Virus record (IMG/VR): IMGVR_UViG_3300022864_000001
Location: 1 to 64,000 of that record
Direction: 5' to 3' (one strand)
DNA: 64,000 nucleotides
Source: a virus
The translations under genes and the position numbers were made by a program. Shown here one piece after another: positions 6,743 to 14,283 of the stretch (position 1 is its first letter; every line of letters starts with the position of its first letter). Below the pieces are notes generated by a model, which was not told where the DNA came from, searched no databases, and saw only the letters and a list, made by a program, of their open reading frames with translations.

Positions 6743-6864
6743 ACTGGGAACTCGTTGGAAGATGCTGCGTGCGTTTTCTTGTACCTTTTCTTGTGTGTTT
6801 TCTTGTATCCTTTCTTGTATCTTTTATTGTGGCCATCAGCGCCTACGTTGTGAAGAGGGGATAA
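6739..6864 (+). CDS. Single-TM microprotein built on a 12-nt tandem repeat (41 aa)
   Basis: ATG 6739 overlaps the resolvase stop. Residues 13-31 are almost entirely the tetrapeptide repeat FLVx (FLVP FLVC FLVS FLVS FIVA), giving one transmembrane helix. The stop overlaps the ATG of the next membrane protein. Role unknown. Confidence 0.6.
   Translation: MNWELVGRCCVRFLVPFLVCFLVSFLVSFIVAISAYVVKRG
6774..6833 (+). repeat. 12-nt tandem repeat, five units
   Basis: Units TTTTCTTGTACC, TTTTCTTGTGTG, TTTTCTTGTATC, CTTTCTTGTATC and TTTTATTGTGGC. In frame with the 41-residue protein, so copy-number change would lengthen or shorten its TM helix by four residues. Confidence 0.8.
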
Positions 6865-7169
6865 TGACCACCACAGCACGCGTTCTCGTCGTTGCATTTG
6901 GCCTACTGGCGACAGGCGTTACGTTCGTAGCATCGCGTGGCAAACATAGCCCGCTACACTATTTTACTGCCACGTGGGCAATAGCAATGGGAATAGTGAC
7001 GATAATCTGTGGGACACTGGGCTTTGGCCGAGCAAGCATGATGGGTGTCGTTGGCATCGCAGCCTGCTTCGTTACCGTGTTCCTGACAGACAGGCGCGAT
7101 GGATTGACGCCCGCACAATATGCGTTGCGGGTGTTGAAAACGGGATGGAGGCAGAGACATGAATGCTAA
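6864..7169 (+). CDS. Three-TM membrane protein (101 aa)
   Basis: ATG 6864 follows GAGGGGA and overlaps the previous TAA. Hydrophobic helices at about residues 5-24, 36-54 and 60-78, then a basic tail. Part of a run of three small membrane proteins (6739-7365). Unknown function. Confidence 0.75.
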   Translation: MTTTARVLVVAFGLLATGVTFVASRGKHSPLHYFTATWAIAMGIVTIICGTLGFGRASMMGVVGIAACFVTVFLTDRRDGLTPAQYALRVLKTGWRQRHEC

Positions 7170-7365
7170 TAACTGGCTGTTTCGTGCAAGCGCTTTTATC
7201 GTTGGGTACATTGTGCTAGAGATAGCAGGCCAATTGGCTAAGGGGAAACGTTACGAGATAGCGCGACCCCCCGCGGTTTTCCTCTATCACTTGGCAATGG
7301 CGTGCCTGCTTGCAGCCATATATTGTAAACTGCAAAGTCTTTGCACAAAGACAGGAGGACAATAA
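7159..7365 (+). CDS. Small membrane protein (68 aa)
   Basis: ATG 7159 overlaps the previous gene. Two hydrophobic segments (about 8-24 and 40-56). The C-terminal codons (QSLCTKTG) read through palindrome copy 5 (7336-7352). Confidence 0.7.
   Translation: MNANNWLFRASAFIVGYIVLEIAGQLAKGKRYEIARPPAVFLYHLAMACLLAAIYCKLQSLCTKTGGQ
7336..7352. promoter_or_regulatory. AGTCTTTGCACAAAGAC palindrome, copy 5
   Basis: Lies inside the end of the upstream gene and directly before AGGAGGAC (7353-7360), the RBS of the paralogue at 7367. Confidence 0.6.
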
Positions 7366-7366
7366 C

Positions 7367-7777
7367 ATGAAAGTCACAGTACAGATGTTGCGGGATGCCT
7401 GGGCCTGCCTAGACCAAGTAGCCATCTTTGCGAAAGAATGGCCTAATGGTATAGAAATTACCGAGGCCAGTACAGCGCGGGCAATCCAATTGGGGTTAGA
7501 CATTCCCTGGTTTGCCCAACAGTTTCTGAGCGGCAACGCGCGGGCAGTTTGGAATGCGGCTGCCAAAACGGCCTACGCGACTTTCCAACAGGCCACAACA
7601 GAGGCGTGGGAAATCTACAAGCGCACAATGTGGCAAGAGCCTACCGAGCGGGCTAGGGCATCAGCCGCCTACGAGAAGGTTGCCAAGCCCGCGGGGGATG
7701 CTTGGGACAGGTCGTGGATTGAGGCATTGGTACTTGCAGTCGAGACAATGGAGGCGTCAAGTGGAATGGACAACTGA
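7367..7777 (+). CDS. Early phage protein, EWPNGV family, member 2 (136 aa)
   Basis: ATG 7367 after AGGAGGAC. Starts MKVTVQMLRDAWACLDQ and has EWPNGIEI, close to member 1 at 848; the rest diverges. Both are preceded by the same palindrome, so element and gene may have been duplicated together. Unknown role. Confidence 0.85.
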   Translation: MKVTVQMLRDAWACLDQVAIFAKEWPNGIEITEASTARAIQLGLDIPWFAQQFLSGNARAVWNAAAKTAYATFQQATTEAWEIYKRTMWQEPTERARASAAYEKVAKPAGDAWDRSWIEALVLAVETMEASSGMDN

Positions 7778-7988
7778 ATGGCCTACAGAGCCAGGCGTTT
7801 ATTGGTTCTATGGGTGGTGCGTTAGCTACAGACGTGTACCGGCTAACTTTTATTGCGTTGAAGTATGGAAGGAAGGGAATAGCATTGGCTATGAAGCTTG
7901 CGGGCACTCTCTATACAAATCCGAAGGCGCAGAGGGTGTTTGGCAGCCAGTACAGTTTCCCGAACCGCCAGAGGAGCAAGAGACATGA
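7761..7988 (+). CDS. Small Trp-rich phage protein (75 aa)
   Basis: GTG 7761 is placed by GGAGG (7750-7754). Begins with the WPTEPGVYWFYG pattern seen in short DUF551-like phage proteins. Unknown function. Confidence 0.65.
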   Translation: MEWTTEWPTEPGVYWFYGWCVSYRRVPANFYCVEVWKEGNSIGYEACGHSLYKSEGAEGVWQPVQFPEPPEEQET

Positions 7989-8230
7989 AACGATATACAG
8001 CTTTAGTTTGTGCGTTGGCCGTTCTAGTATTGGCAACGGTGCTGGTAGTCGGGGGTTGCAGCAAGTCAGCCCCTGCGACTGGGGCAGTAGTGACCGGAAT
8101 CAGCATAAGGGGCAGCGGGGTCTATCGCTTTACCGACCTCAACGGTACAGTGACATGCTGGGTATACGGCTATAGGGGCGGCATGTCCTGCATCCCAACG
8201 AAGGATATTGGACATAGCCCGCTTAAGTGA
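7985..8230 (+). CDS. Small lipoprotein (81 aa)
   Basis: ATG 7985 overlaps the previous stop. Signal sequence with lipobox VVGGC (Cys25 or so), then a short domain with two cysteines. Exported and lipid-anchored. Host-surface alteration, such as superinfection exclusion, is possible but not shown. Confidence 0.8.
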   Translation: MKRYTALVCALAVLVLATVLVVGGCSKSAPATGAVVTGISIRGSGVYRFTDLNGTVTCWVYGYRGGMSCIPTKDIGHSPLK

Positions 8231-8240
8231 GTTGCTCAAT

Positions 8241-8269
8241 TTGACAAAATCGCGAATCTGTGGTATACT
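8241..8269 (+). promoter_or_regulatory. Promoter of GIY-YIG unit B
   Basis: TTGACA (8241-8246), spacer AAATCGCGAATCTGTGG (17), TATACT (8264-8269). The spacer is identical to that of unit D and one base different from unit C. Confidence 0.9.
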
Positions 8270-8281
8270 GGGGTAGAATTC

Positions 8282-8412
8282 TGGCAAGATGGAAAGCGGG
8301 CTTTTTCTTTGCAGCATAGCCCAATATACAATCGTAGATTACCCCCTACGTGCCCGCACCAACCCTCTTTTCATCTTGCCATGAGAAGGCTTGCTGCCTG
8401 GCCGTAGGGGGT
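8282..8412 (+). ncRNA. Pseudoknotted leader RNA of GIY-YIG unit B
   Basis: Continuous P1/P2 of 15 pairs: 8282-8296 with 8367-8381 (TGGCAAGATG/CATCTTGCCA plus GAAAG/CTTTT). P3 GGGCT (8298-8302)/AGCCC (8318-8322). Pseudoknot ACCCCCTACG (8341-8350)/CGTAGGGGGT (8403-8412). The stems differ in sequence from unit A but keep the same layout; the CAATCGTAG single strand and TTTTCTGTATC 3' end are conserved. Confidence 0.75.
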
Positions 8413-8439
8413 TTTCTGTATCGACTAAGGATGCAGAAG

Positions 8440-9165
8440 ATGATAGCAGGGATTTATGAGATCAAGAACAGGCTAGACAGGATGGCGTATGGCGGGAGTT
8501 CAGGGAACATAGAGAGGTGGTGGGGGGATCATCGCCGGATGCTTCGTAATGATAAGCATCACTGCATACATTTGCAACGCGCCTGGAACAAGTATGGCGA
8601 GGACGTATTTGAGTTTCGCGTACTTGAAGTAATTGAAGACCACGATGAACGAAGGGCGGCAGAGCAGGAATGGCTTGACATACACCACGCCAATAAGACT
8701 TGCTATAATATTGCGATTACGGTAGGGAATGCAGGGCCTATGGCCAAAGAAACTAAGCAAAAGATCGCTACGCGCCTGACGGGCCACAAGCGCACTAGCG
8801 ACGAGTGCCGCGCGATAAGCGAACGCATGGTGGGCAAGCAATACAGCCTGGACTGCAAGCATACTGATGAGCAGAACCGCGCGAAGAGCGAGCGTATGAT
8901 GGGCCATCCAGTTTCTGACGCGACCAGGCAAAAGATAGGGGCTGGTAACGCTGGACCATATCCTGCATTCATTCACAGAGACACGGGCGAGATCATCCCC
9001 GCTGGCAGAAATATGGAGCGATTGTGCCGAGAGCGCGGGCTGCAACCATCCTGCATGTGTGACGTAAAGAACGGCAAGCAGTCTCATCACAAGGGATGGA
9101 TGCCGCTTATTGAAATGAAGTCTTTGCACAAAGACTTTTCAAAACAGAGAGGAGATATGGAATGA
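8440..9165 (+). CDS. GIY-YIG homing endonuclease B
   Basis: ATG 8440 (in-frame ATG at 8431 also possible; AAGG at 8427 favours 8440). GIY-YIG domain (GIYEI...AYGG, Arg and Glu conserved), NUMOD3 repeats (ERMVGKQ, ERMMGHP), then a different C-terminal DNA-binding part (PAFIHRDTGEI...ERLCRERGLQPS...KGW) of the IENR1/NUMOD1 type. So its target differs from the other copies. Palindrome copy 6 lies in its last codons. Confidence 0.9.
   Translation: MIAGIYEIKNRLDRMAYGGSSGNIERWWGDHRRMLRNDKHHCIHLQRAWNKYGEDVFEFRVLEVIEDHDERRAAEQEWLDIHHANKTCYNIAITVGNAGPMAKETKQKIATRLTGHKRTSDECRAISERMVGKQYSLDCKHTDEQNRAKSERMMGHPVSDATRQKIGAGNAGPYPAFIHRDTGEIIPAGRNMERLCRERGLQPSCMCDVKNGKQSHHKGWMPLIEMKSLHKDFSKQRGDME
9119..9136. 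promoter_or_regulatory. AGTCTTTGCACAAAGACT palindrome, copy 6
   Basis: Perfect arms inside the 3' end of nuclease B (encoding KSLHKD), upstream of the GAGAGGAG RBS of 9162. Confidence 0.6.
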
Positions 9166-9557
9166 CATATAAGATAGATGATACATCACTTTGCCGTAGT
9201 TGTGGCAAGCCCATAGAGTACATAGGGCCTTATTGGCGGCATACTACTACCAGCCCGCGCCATGACGGCATCCCAACGCCAAGCCTGTCTGCCTTACGAC
9301 ATCCTATACAGCCATTAGGGTTAGATGGGCATGGGACACTTCGTTTCAAAGCTAATGCCATTGTGCGCTTCCTCTTAGATGATGGCCCCAATGACATGAA
9401 CCGCCTGGCCATCATGCAATTCTCGCGCGAAGACCAAGTACAATTCGCGCAACTCATAGGCTACTCACTGAGCGGGTTTGGCGACTTGTCTTACGTTGAC
9501 GATGAGGACTACGAGAGGGCTGCTAGCTGCAAGACTGTGGCGGATTGGAGAAAATAG
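9162..9557 (+). CDS. Conserved phage protein with CRSCG knuckle (131 aa)
   Basis: ATG 9162 overlaps the nuclease stop. N-terminal CRSCGKPI half-ribbon, then the conserved stretches FKANAIVRFLLDDG and QFAQLIGYSLSGFG, recognised from memory as a common uncharacterised phage family. Confidence 0.85.
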   Translation: MTYKIDDTSLCRSCGKPIEYIGPYWRHTTTSPRHDGIPTPSLSALRHPIQPLGLDGHGTLRFKANAIVRFLLDDGPNDMNRLAIMQFSREDQVQFAQLIGYSLSGFGDLSYVDDEDYERAASCKTVADWRK

Positions 9558-9560
9558 ACT

Positions 9561-9866
9561 ATGCCAAAGCGAATCCAACGCAAGCGAGCGAAGGGCTGGC
9601 GGATGCCGCCAGGCGCAATCTACGTGGGCGATCCCACGATTTACGCCAACCATGCCTCTTGGCGAGCAATGGGGCGCGCAGGGGCCACAGAATGGTTCCG
9701 CCGAGAGACTATCCCCCATTGGCAGAGCGACGCCCCAGACGACTTTCGGCAGCGGCTCGATGAGCTCCGGGGCCACGACCTGGTTTGCTGGTGTCCACTA
9801 ACTGACGACGATGGCAATCCGGTTCCCTGTCATGCTGATGTGTGGTTGGAACTAGCAAACCCATGA
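9561..9866 (+). CDS. DUF4326-like phage protein (101 aa)
   Basis: ATG 9561. Ends with the signature LRGHDLVCWCPL...CHADVWLELAN, and begins with an arginine/lysine-rich segment and a GDPTIYAN motif as in DUF4326. Cysteines and histidine suggest metal binding. Function of the family is unknown. Confidence 0.85.
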   Translation: MPKRIQRKRAKGWRMPPGAIYVGDPTIYANHASWRAMGRAGATEWFRRETIPHWQSDAPDDFRQRLDELRGHDLVCWCPLTDDDGNPVPCHADVWLELANP

Positions 9867-10228
9867 GTGCCTGGAACGCTATTCCTGCGGGGCAACCGTT
9901 GGGCGAAACACGTCGCGATCTCATAGGTATTCATTTTGCCCTGAACGAACCGTGCTCCTGCGGGTGCGGAAATCCCATCCGCGAGCCGGTGAACATGCAC
10001 CACGGCGTCTTGCCTAAAGCAAAGTGGCGGTACGTATCCAAAGAAAACTGGGATGTTCGGGACCACCCGTGCAATCTGTTTGTAATCAACGCGGAATGCC
10101 ACGACAACCATCCAGGGCCTAGGTTCTTCTGGGCTTTGGCTGTCAAGAGGTATGGGGAGAAAGCGGTTCGTGCGTGGTATCAGGAGGCACAGAGGTGCTT
10201 CAAGAGCACATTGGAGGACTATTCGTGA
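9863..10228 (+). CDS. HNH-like nuclease (121 aa)
   Basis: ATG 9863 overlaps the upstream stop. CSCGCG zinc pair, then MHHGVLPK, then NLFVINAECHDNH: a His-His...Asn...His arrangement typical of HNH nucleases. Followed by RFFWALAVKRYGEKAV. Free-standing; could be a homing or housekeeping nuclease. Confidence 0.75.
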   Translation: MSAWNAIPAGQPLGETRRDLIGIHFALNEPCSCGCGNPIREPVNMHHGVLPKAKWRYVSKENWDVRDHPCNLFVINAECHDNHPGPRFFWALAVKRYGEKAVRAWYQEAQRCFKSTLEDYS

Positions 10229-10530
10229 ACACATCGCCATTTATGAGAAAGTGCGCTTACTGTGGCGCGGCAGCAACCGGTATGGATGCAATAGGGTTGC
10301 CAGCCTGTTGGGACCATCAGGGCGAGGCCGACGAGTACTTTGAGCAGCGCATGGACCGTTCGCCCCACGAGGATACTTACCTGCACTGCGACGAGCACGG
10401 TGATGCCTGGGCGCCTGGCTGTAAGCGTTGCGAGGCATGTTCACAGCACCACTACGGGATGCCAGTGAGCGACTTCCTCGCATCACCAGCTAGCGAGATA
10501 ACAATCTTCACCATTGACAAACGGCAATGA
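10225..10530 (+). CDS. Zinc-ribbon protein with GCxRCEAC C-terminal module (101 aa)
   Basis: GTG 10225 overlaps the previous stop; GGAGG (10212-10216) upstream. N-terminal CAYCG...CWDH and C-terminal CDEH...GCKRCEACSQHHYGMPVSDFLA. That C-terminal module recurs in the 55-residue protein at 12046. Confidence 0.75.
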   Translation: MNTSPFMRKCAYCGAAATGMDAIGLPACWDHQGEADEYFEQRMDRSPHEDTYLHCDEHGDAWAPGCKRCEACSQHHYGMPVSDFLASPASEITIFTIDKRQ

Positions 10531-10542
10531 TTGTGTCACAAT
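10514..10542 (+). promoter_or_regulatory. Weak promoter candidate
   Basis: TTGACA (10514-10519), 17-base spacer ending TGTGT, CACAAT (10537-10542). Same layout as the other promoters but a poorer -10. Overlaps the end of the upstream gene. Confidence 0.5.
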
Positions 10543-10543
10543 A

Positions 10544-10553
10544 CAATCGATTG
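10544..10553. promoter_or_regulatory. CAATCGATTG palindrome, copy 3
   Basis: Directly after the candidate -10 and running into GGAGG of the gene at 10563, where bound protein could block both transcription start and translation signals. Confidence 0.55.
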
Positions 10554-10562
10554 GAGGCGACA

Positions 10563-10925
10563 ATGACAGAATTGACATGGCGCGGCAGACCACTTAAAGA
10601 GTTGTCGCGTGAGAACCTTATACGGGTAGTGACAGAGCAACATACTGTAGCAACACGTATGGCAGAGAGGGCATATACACGCCAGAAAGAGCGGGCGGCG
10701 GTGAGCGTTGACGGGAAAAGGGCAATGACTGATACGGGGTGGACATGGTACGGGGAAGCTGTAGAAGAAATGACCCGCGAAGAGCTCATAGCGGCATTGG
10801 CTAAATTGAATGAGATGTATTGCAATCTAATCACACAATGCCACGAGCAATACGGGCCACAGGGCAGCATAGCGAACAGAGCCATGACGATGTCGCGCCA
10901 GTTGCGAGAGTTGTTGGCTTGGTAG
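10563..10925 (+). CDS. Helical phage protein with TREEL motif (120 aa)
   Basis: ATG 10563 behind GGAGG. Contains MTREELIAALAKLNEMY; a related TREELEAAIEKCREM occurs at 11388 and TLEELRKAV at 11681. Unknown function. Confidence 0.75.
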   Translation: MTELTWRGRPLKELSRENLIRVVTEQHTVATRMAERAYTRQKERAAVSVDGKRAMTDTGWTWYGEAVEEMTREELIAALAKLNEMYCNLITQCHEQYGPQGSIANRAMTMSRQLRELLAW

Positions 10926-10935
10926 TCCCAGGGTA

Positions 10936-10945
10936 CAATCGATTG
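10936..10945. promoter_or_regulatory. CAATCGATTG palindrome, copy 4
   Basis: In the short gap between the genes at 10563 and 10994, inside GGTACAATCGATTGGAC. Confidence 0.55.
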
Positions 10946-10993
10946 GACACCCAACGTGATTTCATGGACACATCACAGCAACGAGGGCATTGC

Positions 10994-11188
10994 ATGTACA
11001 CATTCGGAGAAATCGTGGAACATCCGCATCCTGCGATACCAAATCTTTACACCTACATCGCGCCCATAGGTGTCAGGGGATTCTCGCTGTGTTACCGCAT
11101 CCGGCGCCTAACAGGGGCTGATGGTGGGTCGCTAGATTTCGGCCTTGGCTGGGCATATTGGCTAAGAGGGGCATGGGAGTTAGACTGA
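10994..11188 (+). CDS. Small phage protein (64 aa)
   Basis: ATG 10994 chosen for CGAGGG (10982-10987); ATG 10964 in frame lacks an RBS. Hydrophobic and aromatic-rich, ending WELD. Unknown. Confidence 0.6.
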   Translation: MYTFGEIVEHPHPAIPNLYTYIAPIGVRGFSLCYRIRRLTGADGGSLDFGLGWAYWLRGAWELD

Positions 11189-11391
11189 TGGAAAAGACAA
11201 TTACTTTCTTGGGCGTAGAGAGCATCCAATACGTCTTCACGGAGGGTGAAGTCGCAGAAGCGCTGATGGAGAAGTACCAAATCAAGCATAGTTACGACTG
11301 CGAGTTTGCTTTTTATGAGCCGTTTGATGAAAAGCCTGCTCGTGCTGTACTGGTAATCAGATATACAAAGCCAGTAGAGGAGAAGATATGA
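11188..11391 (+). CDS. Small phage protein (67 aa)
   Basis: ATG 11188 in a TGATG overlap with the previous gene. Alpha/beta composition (FLGVESIQYVFTEGEVAEAL). Unknown. Confidence 0.65.
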   Translation: MEKTITFLGVESIQYVFTEGEVAEALMEKYQIKHSYDCEFAFYEPFDEKPARAVLVIRYTKPVEEKI

Positions 11392-11696
11392 CCGAGTCTT
11401 TGCACAAAGAGTCTGAAGGCGCATATACGGGCTCAGTGCGAGCAACATGGGTATGGGTAGAAGTGCCAGAAGTGCCGCTTGAAGAGTATACCCGCGAGGA
11501 GCTTGAAGCCGCCATAGAAAAGTGCCGCGAGATGCCCGACTGGAGGCAGGCGCGGGCCGAAGCAAAGTGTTGGAAGACACACGCTGTCAAGCTGGCAGAT
11601 GTATTGCGTCAATATAGTAATGCGAGTCCGGCCCTTACCTACTTCGATGAAGCACTAGCATGGTCTAACGGAGAGAAGACATGGCCAAGAACATAG
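11388..11696 (+). CDS. Helical phage protein with TREEL motif (102 aa)
   Basis: ATG 11388 overlaps the previous stop; GAGGAGAAG upstream. Codons 3-8 read through an imperfect palindrome (11395-11410). TREELEAAIEKCREM links it to 10563. Unknown function. Confidence 0.7.
   Translation: MTESLHKESEGAYTGSVRATWVWVEVPEVPLEEYTREELEAAIEKCREMPDWRQARAEAKCWKTHAVKLADVLRQYSNASPALTYFDEALAWSNGEKTWPRT
11395..11410. promoter_or_regulatory. AGTCTTTGCACAAAGA palindrome, copy 7 (imperfect)
   Basis: Right arm reads AAAGAGTCT instead of AAAGACT. Just inside the start of the gene at 11388. Confidence 0.45.
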
Positions 11697-12049
11697 ATGA
11701 CATGACACTTGAAGAACTTCGCAAGGCGGTGAAGGACAAGGTTACAGAGTACTTACGCCATGGGCACACAGACACCTCGGGGGACTGGTCTGCCACCCCC
11801 GCTGCTTATAAAGAGGCTATAGCCTTAGAGGAAGACAAGATAGTTGATGAATGCTTAGAAATAATAAGGAGACCCATCAGGAAGCCAGTGGCGCCTGTAA
11901 CCGTGGTTACTAAATGCAGGAATGCTACACTTGTCTCCTGCCCCGTATGTGGACACCCATGCAGGCATGATAGGTTGCTGCCAATGAGTGTGTCAAACAT
12001 GCTCTCGCGCCTCATCGCTTTCGCCGGGGAACACCAGGAGGAGACATGA
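11681..12049 (+). CDS. Phage protein with CPVCGHPC knuckle (122 aa)
   Basis: ATG 11681 overlaps the previous gene; GGAGAGAAGAC upstream. Helical start (NIDDMTLEELRKAV) and a C-terminal CPVCGHPCRH metal site. Unknown. Confidence 0.7.
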   Translation: MAKNIDDMTLEELRKAVKDKVTEYLRHGHTDTSGDWSATPAAYKEAIALEEDKIVDECLEIIRRPIRKPVAPVTVVTKCRNATLVSCPVCGHPCRHDRLLPMSVSNMLSRLIAFAGEHQEET

Positions 12050-12213
12050 CCAGGAACACAGACGACACCCCGCATGAAGTGGCTGACTGGGAAGATGGGT
12101 TCCCCCCATGCAAGCATGATGACGTATGGGAGATTGGCTGCGAACGCTGCGAGGAGTGCGCGCAGTACTATTACGCGATGTCAGTAGCTGAACTCTTGGC
12201 GACGGAAGAGTGA
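12046..12213 (+). CDS. Zinc microprotein, GCERCEEC module (55 aa)
   Basis: ATG 12046 overlaps the previous TGA, with AGGAGGAG upstream. C-terminal CKHDD...GCERCEECAQYYYAMSVAELLA is a paralogue of the end of the protein at 10225. Probably zinc-binding. Confidence 0.7.
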   Translation: MTRNTDDTPHEVADWEDGFPPCKHDDVWEIGCERCEECAQYYYAMSVAELLATEE

Positions 12214-12260
12214 CAACGGAATTACACTCAAAATATGAGAAAATTCTCTGGGGGAGAAAT

Positions 12261-12323
12261 ATGAATTCAAAAATTCGCGACACATGCCGTGGGGCAAAAT
12301 TGGAGGAGACAACATGCAAGTGA
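12261..12323 (+). CDS. Possible 20-residue leader peptide
   Basis: ATG 12261 has GGGGGAG at ideal spacing. The frame ends ten bases inside the next gene (ATG 12314), as expected for translational coupling. Too short to be sure. Confidence 0.35.
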   Translation: MNSKIRDTCRGAKLEETTCK

Positions 12324-12649
12324 TCCTGAACCCTGGCACAGGGCCAGTAACCAACGCCACAGAAGCCAACGCCACCGAAAACATCAAGCACTTCCTGGCC
12401 GACGTTGGTATACCCAATATCAATTGGATGCGGGCCCCTAAGATGGACTACGGCGAGGGCCGGTATGCTTTCCTGCTCTGGAAGGGCAACCAGTGCTCCG
12501 AGGTCCAGATGCCGGGGCTACCCCTGGAACGTGTCAGGTTCATGGAAAACGAGGGGCAAAACATCTTTGACTTCCCCCGGCTGTACGTGGACAACGGCTC
12601 GTGGATATGGTGTATTGCTATCGATTGTGTTTTTGCAGACGAGGACTGA
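12314..12649 (+). CDS. Phage protein (111 aa)
   Basis: ATG 12314 follows GGAGGAGAC. Mixed alpha/beta; ends in WIWCIAIDCVFADED. Unknown. Confidence 0.75.
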   Translation: MQVILNPGTGPVTNATEANATENIKHFLADVGIPNINWMRAPKMDYGEGRYAFLLWKGNQCSEVQMPGLPLERVRFMENEGQNIFDFPRLYVDNGSWIWCIAIDCVFADED

Positions 12650-12650
12650 C

Positions 12651-12842
12651 TTGCGCGTAACAGTATACAAAGACAGCGACAGGTATCTGGCGCTGATAGC
12701 TGACGGCTGGTGGATGGCCTACGGTACGACGGCCAAGCAGGCACTCAAGAGGGTACTCAAGAGATACGAGCGGGAAATGAGACACAGGCTGACCAGGGAG
12801 GATATGCGATGGAATGGATTGCAGTTGAGCGTGGGTTTGTGA
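12651..12842 (+). CDS. Small phage protein with TTG start (63 aa)
   Basis: TTG 12651 with GAGGA five bases upstream. VTVYKDSDRYLALIADGWWMAYGTT suggests a small beta-sheet with a basic helix after it (KQALKRVLKRYERE). Overlaps the next gene by 34 bases. Unknown. Confidence 0.6.
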   Translation: MRVTVYKDSDRYLALIADGWWMAYGTTAKQALKRVLKRYEREMRHRLTREDMRWNGLQLSVGL

Positions 12843-13015
12843 AAAACAAGCTGTACCTACTATGTGGGCGAAACTATTGGGGCGAAAACGTAATGGACTT
12901 TGGCTTCTGGAATGGCGACGAATGGGACTTGGCAACTAACAACTTTGAACCCCAGTTCTATGCCGTGATAGAATGGCCGCCAGAGTTGGAGGAGACTGAT
13001 GGAGAAGCTAACTGA
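12809..13015 (+). CDS. DUF551-like phage protein (68 aa)
   Basis: ATG 12809 served by AGGGAGGA. MEWIAVERG...YAVIEWPP fits the short W...W pattern of DUF551-like phage proteins. Unknown role. Confidence 0.65.
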   Translation: MEWIAVERGFVKNKLYLLCGRNYWGENVMDFGFWNGDEWDLATNNFEPQFYAVIEWPPELEETDGEAN

Positions 13016-13229
13016 ACTAAGAACTTACAGGGTTGATTTGGTCTGTGCACAGTGCGGGAAGGGCCGCATGATTCAAACAGGGGAGCTCCCCACCGACTAC
13101 CCACCGCGGTTCCCACACCGATGCTCGACGTGTGGCTGTGAGAAGAGATTTGATCATATCTATCCTCGATATACAGAGAAGGACGTAGAGGTAAGTAACG
13201 TGGCCACCGCTGAGCAAGGAGGAGACTGA
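12999..13229 (+). CDS. Zinc-ribbon microprotein (76 aa)
   Basis: ATG 12999 overlaps the previous gene; GGAGGAGAC upstream. CAQCG and CSTCGC make a zinc ribbon. Unknown. Confidence 0.75.
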   Translation: MEKLTELRTYRVDLVCAQCGKGRMIQTGELPTDYPPRFPHRCSTCGCEKRFDHIYPRYTEKDVEVSNVATAEQGGD

Positions 13230-13435
13230 TGGAAGACCTGATTGAAGCGCTACAGATATTCTTGAAATATAGAAACAAGAAGTTCCCCACGCATTGCGAA
13301 CATGACATCCTGTACGTTTGCGGGATTGACCAAGCCGCGGTGTCAGGCGAGGATAAGTTTAGGCTTGCAGAGCTTGGTTTCCTTCTTGACCCCGAGGGCA
13401 TAGGGTTCATGTCGTATCATTACGGCGCGTGCTAA
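13229..13435 (+). CDS. Conserved phage protein, MEDLIEALQIFLKY family, copy 1 (68 aa)
   Basis: ATG 13229 in a TGATG overlap. Begins MEDLIEALQIFLKY and has PTHCEHDILYVCGID. Paralogue at 36330 (about half identical by eye). Recognised from memory as a common short phage family of unknown role. Confidence 0.8.
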   Translation: MEDLIEALQIFLKYRNKKFPTHCEHDILYVCGIDQAAVSGEDKFRLAELGFLLDPEGIGFMSYHYGAC

Positions 13436-13458
13436 CGTTGCACACTTGAGGAGACGAC

Positions 13459-13653
13459 GTGACCAATAACATAGACGACATAACGCGCGAGGAATTCGCT
13501 GAGGCATGGGCCGAGATGCCCTGGTGGTACAGGGAATATCTCTATTCAAAGGCAGTCTTTTCACTACTGCCATACTACTGCCTACCCGCGTGGCTGACAC
13601 TGCTCGCGTTGCTGGCCATTGTAGCAGTTGCACACTTGAGGACTGGGATTTGA
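13459..13653 (+). CDS. Small protein with C-terminal TM helix (64 aa)
   Basis: GTG 13459 with GAGGAGAC upstream. N-terminal IDDITREEFAEAW, then one hydrophobic helix (about 33-57). The 3' end overlaps the TTGCACACTTGAGG repeat (13627). Unknown. Confidence 0.65.
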   Translation: MTNNIDDITREEFAEAWAEMPWWYREYLYSKAVFSLLPYYCLPAWLTLLALLAIVAVAHLRTGI

Positions 13654-13684
13654 CGCACCAACATAAGCGACAGGGAGATATGCC

Positions 13685-14068
13685 ATGAAGAGATTCGTAG
13701 CCTTTCTTATTTTTTGCATTGCTTTGACATCGTGTGGCAACGCGTGCGACACTGATGAATATTTCACCACAGTAAGCCCGTTGCTCCAAGAGTGGGACGA
13801 CATAGTTAGTATAGCACATAGAACGTCACGGATTGCCCTACCCAGTGTGCTTTCTAATCTACAAAGTATCAAGCGACGTACCGAGCGCCTCGAAATCCCA
13901 GGGTGCTTTGAAGATGCCCACTCGTTCCTGATAAAAGACATGCACTATACCATCGAGGGCTTTCTAGCATTCGCCGGGAGCGCAGACGACGCGACCATAA
14001 GTCAGAAGTTCGGCCTGGCCCAGACCAATGGCGAGACGTGGCTGCTAAGATTGACATCTGCAAAATGA
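13685..14068 (+). CDS. Lipoprotein (127 aa)
   Basis: ATG 13685 with GGGAGA upstream. Signal peptide and lipobox LTSC (Cys17), then a helical soluble domain with cysteines near both ends. Surface-anchored; role unknown. Second small lipoprotein of the early block after 7985. Confidence 0.8.
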   Translation: MKRFVAFLIFCIALTSCGNACDTDEYFTTVSPLLQEWDDIVSIAHRTSRIALPSVLSNLQSIKRRTERLEIPGCFEDAHSFLIKDMHYTIEGFLAFAGSADDATISQKFGLAQTNGETWLLRLTSAK

Positions 14069-14089
14069 ACATAACGCACACTCTGTAAT

Positions 14090-14118
14090 TTGACAAAATC
14101 GCGAATCTGTGGTATAAT
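14090..14118 (+). promoter_or_regulatory. Promoter of GIY-YIG unit D
   Basis: TTGACA (14090-14095), the same 17-base spacer as unit B, TATAAT (14113-14118). Confidence 0.9.
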
Positions 14119-14124
14119 GCAAAA

Positions 14125-14256
14125 GTGCCAGAATTGGAAAAGGGCTTTCTTTCTGCAGAAGGCTCAATATAACAATCGTAGAATAACCCCTACGTGCGAC
14201 GGCTCTCTTCCGACTCTGGCACACAGACAGGCTGACTGCATCGCGTGCGTAGGGGT
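14125..14256 (+). ncRNA. Pseudoknotted leader RNA of GIY-YIG unit D
   Basis: Base-for-base the same as the unit A leader (shift 11358). P1 14125-14132/14215-14222, P3 14142-14149/14158-14165, pseudoknot 14186-14194/14248-14256. Confidence 0.75.
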
Positions 14257-14283
14257 TTTCTGTATCAACAGGGGATGCAGAAA

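Noticed and set aside
6732-6863. Longer start for the membrane protein at 6864
   Set aside because: The upstream stretch is the +1 shadow of the FLVx repeat peptide; ATG 6864 has GAGGGGA.
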